This document shows, in pieces, positions 1 to 5,157 of a DNA stretch of 5,370 nt (the stretch's first letter is position 1; every line of letters starts with the position of its first letter). The notes beneath the pieces were generated by a model. It had not been told where the DNA came from. It searched no databases and was given only the letters and a program-made list of their open reading frames with translations. This DNA is from Pseudomonadota bacterium (GTDB lineage: Bacteria > Pseudomonadota > Alphaproteobacteria > Acetobacterales > Acetobacteraceae), in the NCBI GenBank assembly GCA_021808185.1, contig JAKBCB010000286.1, positions 1 to 5,370 of the forward strand. The letters are read 5' to 3'. Made by a program: the position numbers and the translations under genes.

Positions 1-905
1 GGCGTCCAGCCCAGGTCGCGCCGCGCCTTGTCGGCATCGCCCTGCAGAATGTCCACCTCGGCCGGGCGCAGCAGGTCGGCGCGGACGGTCACATGGTCCT
101 CGTGGTTCAGCCCGACATAGCCGAAAGCGATGCGGCAGAACTCGCGGATCGAGGTGGTCCGCCCGGTCGCGACCACATAGTCGCCCGGCGTGTCCTGTTG
201 CAGCATCAGCCACATGGCGTGCACGTAGTCGCGCGCGTGGCCCCAGTCGCGCTTGGCGTCGAGATTGCCGAGCGGCAGGTCGCGGGCGAGGCCGAGCTTG
301 ATGCGGGCCACGCCGTCGGTGATCTTGCGGGTGACGAACTCGATGCCGCGCAGCGGGCTTTCGTGATTGAACAGGATGCCCGACGAGGCGTGCATGCCGA
401 AGCTCTCGCGGTAGTTCACTGTCATCCAGTGGGCATAGAGCTTGGCCGCGGCATAGGGCGAACGCGGGTAGAACGGGGTGGTCTCGCTTTGCTGCGGCGC
501 CTGGATCAGGCCGAACATCTCCGAGGAGGAGGCCTGATAGAATCGCGCCTGCGGGTGGGCGATCCTCATCGCTTCCAGCACGTTGGTGGCGCCGAGGCCG
601 GTCACCTGGCCGGTCAGCAGCGGCTGCCGCCAGGACGCGGCGACGAAGCTCTGCGCGCCGAGGTTATAGATTTCATCCGGCCGGACATCCTGGACGATCC
701 GGATCAGGCTCGACAGGTCGATCAGGTTGCCGTCCACCAGTTCCACCTGGTCGCGGATACCCAGCCAGTCGAGCCGCTCGCCCACCACGTCGGAGGACGC
801 GGACCGGCGCATCAACCCGACGACCCGGTAGCCTTTTTCAAGCAGCAGCTTGGACAGGTACGCCCCGTCCTGGCCAGTAACCCCGGTGATAAGGCAAGTG
901 GGCAT
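1..905 (-). CDS. gmd: GDP-mannose 4,6-dehydratase, 3' end outside the window
   Basis: This gene encodes the cytosolic, NADP-dependent extended short-chain dehydrogenase that converts GDP-D-mannose to GDP-4-keto-6-deoxy-D-mannose, the entry step to GDP-linked 6-deoxyhexoses. Translation from the ATG at 905 gives 301 codons with no stop before the edge. Visible motifs are the Rossmann loop GVTGQDGAYL (residues 8-17), NLGAQSFV (81-88), the active-site stretch SSSEMFG (126-132), YPRSPYAAAK with Tyr151 and Lys155 (YxxxK), RDWGHARDYV (219-228) and the family's C-terminal GDADKARRDLGW (289-300). From memory of the E. coli enzyme (Thr132, Glu134, Tyr156, Lys160), the equivalents are Ser127, Glu129, Tyr151 and Lys155, a constant offset of five. 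Ser replaces Thr. The protein is probably only a few tens of residues short of its end. The 905 start matches the usual family N-terminus; an in-frame ATG at 956 would add 17 Arg-rich residues and has no better ribosome site. The upstream GAAAGAAC is a weak Shine-Dalgarno. The gene lies 101 bases after a glycosyltransferase in the same orientation. Confidence 0.94.
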   Translation of the reverse strand, partial: MPTCLITGVTGQDGAYLSKLLLEKGYRVVGLMRRSASSDVVGERLDWLGIRDQVELVDGNLIDLSSLIRIVQDVRPDEIYNLGAQSFVAASWRQPLLTGQVTGLGATNVLEAMRIAHPQARFYQASSSEMFGLIQAPQQSETTPFYPRSPYAAAKLYAHWMTVNYRESFGMHASSGILFNHESPLRGIEFVTRKITDGVARIKLGLARDLPLGNLDAKRDWGHARDYVHAMWLMLQQDTPGDYVVATGRTTSIREFCRIAFGYVGLNHEDHVTVRADLLRPAEVDILQGDADKARRDLGWT

Positions 906-1006
906 GATGTTCTTTCGGCAGCGTGTCCGCCATTTCGCAGTACCGCGAGGCGGCATTGTCGCACAGCGCATACACGCCGGCACCGTCCGGCCGCAAGGGA
1001 CTCCGC

Positions 1007-2149
1007 TCAGCGCCGCGCGGGCAGGCCGGCGGGCGCAAGCCGTTGCCGCCACCCGCCATCCGGTCGCGGCAGCGCCTCCAGCTGCTCCACCAGCGATTGC
1101 GCCACGTCCTGCCAGGCCGCCTGCGGCGTCGGGGTGTCGTGGCCGCTCGCATCGGGGGGCTGCTGCGCGAAGGCGCGCCGCAGTGCCTCGGCGAGGCTGT
1201 CGGGATCCGGCTCGCACAGGATGGCCAGCGGTTCGCCGCGCAACTGCTCGGCCAGCCCGCCCACATTGGTGGCGATGACCCGCCGCCGGGCGGCCAGCGC
1301 GGCGGCGGCGATGCCGCTCTGGCTCGCCTCGCGGTAGCAGAGGACCACGGCATCCGCCCATCCCAGCAGCGCCCCGACCTCGGCCTCCGGCACCCAGCGG
1401 TTTTCCACCGTCACGCCGGGCAGGCTGCGCAGCTCGGACAATTCCGGCAGTTCCGGACCGGAGCCGACCACGCGCACGGCCAGACCGGGATGCGGCCCCA
1501 GCCGGCGCAGGCATTCCGCCAGCAGGTCCAGCCCCTTGTAGGGCAGCAGCCGGCCGAAGGAGAGCAGCCGGAACGTCTCGCCCCGCCGCTCGGGCCGGGG
1601 CTGGACCTCGTACGGCATCGGCGGGAGGCGCAGGCGGATCAGCGGCCGTCCCGGCGTGCCCGCGAGGCCCTGGGCCAGCAGCCGGTCGCCCACATGCGCG
1701 GTCAGCGCCGCGACCGTCGTCGCCTGCCGGCACAGCCGGCGTTGCAGCCACATCTGCAACGGGAAGCCGTCGCCCAGATGCGCCTCGGCATCGTGCACCA
1801 GCACCACGAAGGGGATGCGCAGCCAGCGCAGCGCGGCGGCCATCAGCAGGTCGAGCGGGCCGGCCATCGCGCACACCGCGATGTCCGGCCGCAGGGCGCG
1901 CAGCCGCCGCAGCAGCCCGGGCAGCAGGAACGGCGCCGAGGCGGCGCGCGCGATAAATCCGGGCAGGCCGGCATAGGTATCCACCGGCAGGTCGCAGCGC
2001 GGCGGGTCGGCGCCGCGCAGGATCTCGGCGCCGCGCGCCAGCGACAGCATCGCCGAGACCCCTGGCAGGCTGGACAGCCCTTCCGCCAGAAGCATGGCGA
2101 AGCGCGGCCCCGCGCCGAAACGGCCCCATTGCCAGACCAGAACCCTCAT
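1007..2149 (-). CDS. GT4-like (GT-B fold) glycosyltransferase, 380 aa, degenerate EX7E motif
   Basis: This is a probable cytoplasmic sugar transferase using a nucleotide sugar to extend a lipid-linked oligosaccharide; donor and acceptor are unknown. The N-terminal acceptor domain begins MRVLVWQWGRFGAGPRFA and contains the hydrophobic run PFVVLVHD (113-120). The C-terminal donor domain has LLSFGRLLPYKGLDLL (195-210), the typical GT4 'GRL..KG' turn, VVGSGPELPEL (227-237), and YREASQSGIAAAALAARRRVIATNVGGLAEQL (272-303, long motif; key residues Glu274, Ser279, Gly280, Gly297-Gly298, Glu301). The second glutamate of the classic EX7E motif is alanine here (Ala282). A 'Y.xATQSG' arrangement of this kind is, from memory, seen in a subset of GT4 enzymes, so it need not mean loss of activity. 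The last 50 residues are Pro/Arg/Gln-rich and look unstructured. The ATG sits in an ATGA overlap with the stop of the upstream glycosyltransferase, which fixes the start and suggests translational coupling. No transmembrane segment is evident. Confidence 0.88.
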   Translation of the reverse strand: MRVLVWQWGRFGAGPRFAMLLAEGLSSLPGVSAMLSLARGAEILRGADPPRCDLPVDTYAGLPGFIARAASAPFLLPGLLRRLRALRPDIAVCAMAGPLDLLMAAALRWLRIPFVVLVHDAEAHLGDGFPLQMWLQRRLCRQATTVAALTAHVGDRLLAQGLAGTPGRPLIRLRLPPMPYEVQPRPERRGETFRLLSFGRLLPYKGLDLLAECLRRLGPHPGLAVRVVGSGPELPELSELRSLPGVTVENRWVPEAEVGALLGWADAVVLCYREASQSGIAAAALAARRRVIATNVGGLAEQLRGEPLAILCEPDPDSLAEALRRAFAQQPPDASGHDTPTPQAAWQDVAQSLVEQLEALPRPDGGWRQRLAPAGLPARR

Positions 2150-3378
2150 TGCGGCACGTCCAGCCCGAGGCCACGCACCGCCGCCGCAAGCGGGCCGGTC
2201 CCCAATCGCTCCAGCGCCTGCCGCCGAGCCCGCGCCCCCAAATCCGCGCGCGCCGAGGCGTCGTCGGCCAGGCGCCGCAGATGCGCGACCGCGTCCGCCT
2301 GGTCCGGCTCCGCCCAGGTCGATCCGTGATAGACGTCCCGCGCATCGCGCGCCGGCACCAGCCGGTAGCCCACCAATGCGGCGCTCTGGTCGTCCATGAA
2401 CGCCATGTTGCCCGACCAGCCGGTGGCGATCACCGGCTTGGACAGCAGCATGGCTTCCCCGAGCACGAGGCCCAGCCCCTCGCTGCGGTGGAGCGACAGC
2501 ACGATGTCGGCCGTCGCGGTCAGCGTCTGCATCGCGGCGTCGGCATATGAGTTCGTATCGACCCGGATATTGGGGGCATCGGCGACCGCTGCGGCCACCC
2601 GGGCGAAGTCCGCCGGAAAATGGTCGGGATTGCCGAGCTTCAGCACAAGGATGCGATCCTTCCGGTTGCCGAACGCCGCCCGGAAGGCGGCAATCGCCCC
2701 CAGCGGGTTCTTGCGCTCGAACGAGGACGCCAGGTTCAACGCCACCAATACGATCACGGCATCCGCCGGCAAGCCCCAGGCCGCGCGGTCGGGCAGCGCC
2801 GCCGTGGGGCGGGCGACGGCGAGCGGATGCGGCACCACCCTGACCCTGCCCGGCAAAAGTGGCTCGATCGCGGCGGCGGTGAACGGCGAGGGCACCCAGA
2901 CCTCGTGCACGAAACGCGCGCCGACGCGCCAGAGCGGCGGAACCTGCGGCAGCTCCCAGGCCCAGTAGCCGATCACGCGCCGCCCCCGCGGCAGGGCGCG
3001 CGACAGGCGCATCAGCACCAGCGGCAGCAACGGCGCGTTGACGTGGATGACCAGCGGCGCGCCGGCAGGCGGCGCGGGCGCCGGGGCCGCGCGCGGCCCC
3101 GGCTCGGCAGCCGGCAGATAGTCGCCAACATCGATGGCCCAGCTCGCCACGCCCAGCGATTCCAGGCCGCGCAGCATCAGCCGCGCCCCCTCGCCAAGAC
3201 CGGAGAGGCGCGACAGCTCGCCCGCCACGGCCACTCCATGCCGCGCCGGCGGCATGTCGCGCGCGATGCGCGGGGCCAGCAAGGCGGTGATCTCGGTGGC
3301 CAGCCGCCGCCGCTGCTGCGCCGGTAACAGGCGCCACAGCCGGTGCGGCAAGCTCGGCCGGAAAGCCTCATCCGCCAT
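2146..3378 (-). CDS. GT4-type glycosyltransferase, 410 aa
   Basis: This is a retaining GT-B fold glycosyltransferase, probably acting at the cytoplasmic face of the inner membrane in polysaccharide repeat-unit assembly. Its donor and acceptor sugars cannot be named. Landmarks in order are SGLGEGARL (59-67), a glycine-rich N-terminal loop; a Pro/Ala linker at about 89-108; IHVNAPLLPL (111-120); GYWAWELPQVP (137-147); VHEVWVPSPFTAAAIEPLLPGRVRVVPHP (158-186, key VPSPF and VPHP); the donor-domain entry SFERKNPLGAIAAFR (219-233); and LHRSEGLGLVLGEAMLLSKPVIATGWSGNMAFM (296-328), which carries an intact EX7E pair, Glu300 and Glu308. The length is normal for the family. The start is the ATG at 3378: GGTGAG lies 8 bases upstream (3387-3392), and the start overlaps the end of the preceding gene by 11 bases. 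Its stop overlaps the next gene as ATGA. The linker is encoded by a perfect GC palindrome (see 3080-3103). Confidence 0.9.
   Translation of the reverse strand: MADEAFRPSLPHRLWRLLPAQQRRRLATEITALLAPRIARDMPPARHGVAVAGELSRLSGLGEGARLMLRGLESLGVASWAIDVGDYLPAAEPGPRAAPAPAPPAGAPLVIHVNAPLLPLVLMRLSRALPRGRRVIGYWAWELPQVPPLWRVGARFVHEVWVPSPFTAAAIEPLLPGRVRVVPHPLAVARPTAALPDRAAWGLPADAVIVLVALNLASSFERKNPLGAIAAFRAAFGNRKDRILVLKLGNPDHFPADFARVAAAVADAPNIRVDTNSYADAAMQTLTATADIVLSLHRSEGLGLVLGEAMLLSKPVIATGWSGNMAFMDDQSAALVGYRLVPARDARDVYHGSTWAEPDQADAVAHLRRLADDASARADLGARARRQALERLGTGPLAAAVRGLGLDVPQ
3080..3103. repeat. Perfect 24-bp GC-only palindrome inside a glycosyltransferase gene
   Basis: The left half GCCGGGGCCGCG (3080-3091) is the exact reverse complement of the right half (3092-3103), with no central spacer and no A or T. 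It encodes residues 92-100 (EPGPRAAPA) of the Pro/Ala linker of the 410-aa glycosyltransferase. It is flanked by two direct copies of GCCGGCAG at 3061-3068 and 3110-3117. In the transcript it could fold into a very stable hairpin. It may simply be a by-product of GC-biased codons in a low-complexity linker. Confidence 0.75.
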
Positions 3379-4756
3379 GCTGCTGGCTCACCCGTGGGCT
3401 GGCCCCCTGCGAGCCGGGCAGGGCGCGCATGATCGCGGCGAACAGCTGTTCGGTGCTCTCCCGCCAGCCGATCCAGCCTTGCGGGTCGCGGTGCCGGCGC
3501 GCCCCGAGCGCCACGCGCCGGCAGAACTCCGAGAGCGCGTCCGCCAGGTGCCCCGGATCGGACAGGCTGAAAAACGTCGCCCTGCCGTCGGCGATCTCGC
3601 GAAACACCGCGATGTCGCTGCACAGTACCGGCAGGCCGCGCTGGAACGCCTCGACGACCGGCAGGCCGAACCCCTCGATCTCGGAGGCGATGACCAGCGC
3701 GGAGGCCTGGCGGTAGCAATGGTCGAGTTCGGCGTCGCTCGCATCGCGCAGCACGAACAGCCGGCGATCGCGCTGCGGATGCCGGGCAACCCGCTCCAGG
3801 AAGGCCGGCATCATCCAGCTCTGCCGCCCGACGATCACCAGCGCCGCGGCACCGCCCCGCGCCCAGAAGCGCTCGAACGCGTCGAGCACATAGGCGTGCA
3901 TCTTGCGCGGCTCGATGGTGCCGACCATCAGGAAGACATGCCGGTCGTCGGCGGCGAAGATGTCGCGGATCGGCTGGCGGACCGGGGCATCGGGAACGGC
4001 GAGGTCGAGGTCGGCGCCGAGATGGAAATGCTCGATCCGCACCCCCGGCCGGCTGGAGCCGCCGAGCGCGCGGATCTGCCCGGCCAGCGCGTCGGCGGTC
4101 GCTTGCGAGATGCAGACGAACCCGTCGGTCCAGCGCAGCTGCGCGGCAACCCATGCCCGGAACGCCACGACCAGCTCGGGGACGCTGGCATGGGGATGTG
4201 TGAGGGGGATCAGGTCGTACATCACCCCCACCACCGCGCCGCCCCGTTCCTTGAAGCGGCGCGTGGCGGGCCAGATCGGGGTGGCCCAGGATGAGTCCAG
4301 CAGCAGCAGGATGCTGCCGTCGTACCGGTCGAAATCATCGAGGCCGCCTGACGGGCCGGCGGGCGCGGGCGCCGGCCGGCGGAATGGCGCGGCAAGGCGC
4401 AGCAGGCCGCGCGCCAGCCCCGGATGGTGCGGCGGGGCATAGAGGAACGCGCGCACGCCCGCGAAGGGCAGGGCGGCCGCCACGCAGCGCAGCGCGGCGC
4501 GCCAGACCAGGCGGCCGACGGTCGTCGCGGCGGCGGCATCGGGGGCGTTCTGCTTATCGGCGAGCACGCGGCCGGCATCCGCGACCCGGAACCTGTCGCC
4601 CTCGACGATAACCGGCACCGCGTCGTAGCCCAGGTCCCGCGCCACCGCCGGCGCATGGCGCAGGATGTTGCGCACGACGCGCTGCACGCCGGTGTTCAGG
4701 ACACTGTGATAAGTGTGCGTGCATTCGATGAACACCGTCGGGCGCGGCCGGCGCAC
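3368..4756 (-). CDS. GT4-type glycosyltransferase (mannosyltransferase-like), start uncertain
   Basis: This is a GT-B fold retaining glycosyltransferase, probably one of the transferases building the same glycan. Numbering from GTG 4756 (462 aa), it shows VFIECTHTYHSVLNTGVQRVVRNI (about 8-31, key THTYHS and NTGVQR), a Pro/Ala linker near 125-138, SILLLLDSSW (148-157), VGVMYDLIPLTHP (176-188), FVCISQATADAL (213-224), VFLMVGTIEPRKMH (274-287) and ASEIEGFGLPVVEAFQRGLPV (357-377), with EX7E residues Glu361 and Glu369. The frame stays open upstream, with ATGs at 4855 (495 aa) and 4981 and a TTG at 5140. I prefer a start near 4756. The 33 codons between 4855 and 4756 have G/C at only 19 third positions, against 29 of the next 33; they cross an AT-rich palindromic island; and family similarity begins around VFIECTH. 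Against this, no good ribosome site precedes GTG 4756, and GGGGGTGGA precedes ATG 4855. The gene heads the minus-strand operon and overlaps the next gene by 11 bases. Confidence 0.87.
   Translation of the reverse strand: MRRPRPTVFIECTHTYHSVLNTGVQRVVRNILRHAPAVARDLGYDAVPVIVEGDRFRVADAGRVLADKQNAPDAAAATTVGRLVWRAALRCVAAALPFAGVRAFLYAPPHHPGLARGLLRLAAPFRRPAPAPAGPSGGLDDFDRYDGSILLLLDSSWATPIWPATRRFKERGGAVVGVMYDLIPLTHPHASVPELVVAFRAWVAAQLRWTDGFVCISQATADALAGQIRALGGSSRPGVRIEHFHLGADLDLAVPDAPVRQPIRDIFAADDRHVFLMVGTIEPRKMHAYVLDAFERFWARGGAAALVIVGRQSWMMPAFLERVARHPQRDRRLFVLRDASDAELDHCYRQASALVIASEIEGFGLPVVEAFQRGLPVLCSDIAVFREIADGRATFFSLSDPGHLADALSEFCRRVALGARRHRDPQGWIGWRESTEQLFAAIMRALPGSQGASPRVSQQHGG
4354..4377. repeat. 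8-bp-arm GC inverted repeat in a second glycosyltransferase linker
   Basis: GGCCGGCG (4354-4361) and CGCCGGCC (4370-4377) are exact reverse complements separated by 8 bases. They fall in the part of the 5'-most glycosyltransferase gene that encodes RRPAPAPAGPSGG. The 14-mer GGCGCGGGCGCCGG at 4362-4375 is identical to 3071-3084 in the next glycosyltransferase gene, where it also encodes PAPAP in the same frame. This may be chance in low-complexity GC-rich linker DNA. Confidence 0.6.
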
Positions 4757-4784
4757 CCTGGAGACGCCGAGATTGCTTCGGGAT

Positions 4785-4814
4785 AAGATAATTCTATTAT
4801 CGAACTCTTTACAA
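4785..4814 (-). promoter_or_regulatory. Possible promoter of the glycosyltransferase-gmd operon
   Basis: On the minus strand, TTGTAA (4814-4809) resembles a -35 box. It is followed after 17-18 bases by TTATCT or TATCTT (4791-4785) as a weak -10. Transcription would start near 4775, leaving about a 20-base leader before GTG 4756. The match to sigma-70 consensus is only moderate. The main support is that this is the only strongly AT-rich island in the window and that it lies at the head of the operon. On the plus strand, TTGCTT (4773-4778), 16 bases, TATTAT (4795-4800) is an equally rough promoter candidate facing the methyltransferase gene. Confidence 0.35.
4787..4801. promoter_or_regulatory. 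Inverted repeat GATAAT-TCT-ATTATC, possible operator
   Basis: There are two exact 6-base arms with a 3-base centre, made almost entirely of A and T within otherwise very GC-rich DNA. The repeat lies inside the putative promoter island, 7 bases from a second inverted repeat. Because the sequence is palindromic, both strands carry a GATAAT hexamer close to a -10 box. It could be an operator, overlapping divergent promoter elements, or both. No known regulator site is recognised. Confidence 0.4.
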
Positions 4815-4828
4815 CACTGAGTGTGTAA
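4809..4828. promoter_or_regulatory. Near-palindrome TTAC-A-ACACT-G-AGTGT-GTAA, possible operator
   Basis: The arms of 9 bases match exactly except for one extra A on the left; the core ACACT-G-AGTGT is perfect. It overlaps the proposed minus-strand -35 element, the usual place for a repressor or activator site. A related pair of half-sites, ACACT (4701-4705) and AGTGT (4712-4716) six bases apart, occurs about 110 bases away, inside the start of the glycosyltransferase gene. The binding protein is unknown. Confidence 0.4.
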
Positions 4829-4913
4829 GTGGTGCCGGAGGACGAAAATATCCATGCCGGGCTTGTCCACCCCCGCGCTGATCCCGGTCAAGGCCGGCAC
4901 CCGCGAACGGCGA

Positions 4914-4928
4914 TCCGGCAATGCCGGA
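4914..4928. repeat. 15-base palindrome TCCGGCA-A-TGCCGGA
   Basis: Two exact 7-base arms surround a single central A in the divergent intergenic region. It could act as a dimer-binding site or fold as a 5-bp stem with a 5-base loop. It has no T-run on either strand, so it is unlikely to be a terminator. It could also be a remnant of an intergenic palindromic repeat. Confidence 0.5.
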
Positions 4929-5076
4929 AAACAGATGATTGGCGTTATCCCCCCCGATGGCGCCCGTGGCGGCGTGTTCATGGCCCCGGAACCGCGCGGA
5001 AAATCCTGTCGGAATGGGAGGTGGGACGGAAACCGCCCCGGCGAGGTTTTCCGCACACGCGGAGCGGCGGGCGCGC

Positions 5077-5086
5077 GGGGGGGGGG
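5077..5086. repeat. Homopolymer run of ten G
   Basis: An uninterrupted G10 tract lies 71 bases before the ATG of the FkbM-type gene, in a sequence block with no clear coding content. Such tracts can change length by slipped-strand mispairing, and they are also a frequent place for sequencing or assembly errors. No promoter pair is recognisable around it. Confidence 0.9.
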
Positions 5087-5142
5087 CCAGCCGCCCCGGG
5101 CTGAACCGACGCGGCGGTCCGTGGTAAGGCCGCCCGGCAACC

Positions 5143-5147
5143 AGGAG
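5143..5147 (+). promoter_or_regulatory. Shine-Dalgarno AGGAG of the FkbM-type gene, within a small palindrome
   Basis: AGGAG ends 10 bases before ATG 5158, which supports that start. It sits inside CCAGG-AG-CCTGG (5141-5152). If the RNA folds as CCAG/CTGG with a GAGC loop, the ribosome site would be partly masked. A 4-bp stem is weak, so any effect on translation is speculative. Confidence 0.6.
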
Positions 5148-5157
5148 CCTGGCCAAC

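Larger units (their letters stand above)
4757..5157. other. Divergent intergenic region
   Basis: This stretch of about 400 bases separates the minus-strand glycosyltransferase operon from the plus-strand methyltransferase gene. I see no convincing gene in it. The open frames crossing it are Arg/Pro/Gly-rich and share no recognisable motif. It holds an AT-rich island with two inverted repeats (4783-4828), a 7+1+7 palindrome (4914-4928), a C7 run (4949-4955), a small TCCGC/GCGGA hairpin (5050-5063) and a G10 run (5077-5086). CCGGGCTTGTCC at 4857-4868 resembles the core of REP-like intergenic repeats common in alphaproteobacteria, but I cannot show a full repeat unit. If the glycosyltransferase really starts at ATG 4855, the gap shrinks to about 300 bases. 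Confidence 0.6.

Noticed and set aside
906..956. Upstream in-frame ATG (956) for gmd
   Set aside because: It would add 17 residues (MPPRGTAKWRTRCRKNI) absent from the usual Gmd N-terminus and has no ribosome site; the 905 start fits the family.
976..991. Possible terminator between the 380-aa glycosyltransferase and gmd
   Set aside because: GCCGG/CCGGC gives only a 5-bp stem with no following T-run on the minus strand; it is not enough for an intrinsic terminator.
93..1337. Long plus-strand open frame (414 codons) opposite gmd
   Set aside because: It is antisense to the clear gmd motifs, its translation is Arg/His/Ala-rich without a recognisable domain, and long antisense frames are expected in DNA of this GC content.
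923..2329. Plus-strand open frame of 468 codons opposite the 380-aa glycosyltransferase
   Set aside because: It has a low-complexity Gln/Arg/Pro/His-rich translation and lies antisense to a gene with good GT4 motifs.
2150..3337. N-terminal extension of the 380-aa glycosyltransferase in the same frame (upstream start at 3337)
   Set aside because: The extension runs inside the well-supported 410-aa glycosyltransferase gene in another frame and is Arg/Gly/Ala-rich; the real N-terminus MRVLVWQWG begins at the ATGA overlap.
3134..4294. Plus-strand open frame of 386 codons opposite the 5'-most glycosyltransferase
   Set aside because: It is antisense to conserved GT4 motifs, including the EX7E region, and has no domain of its own.
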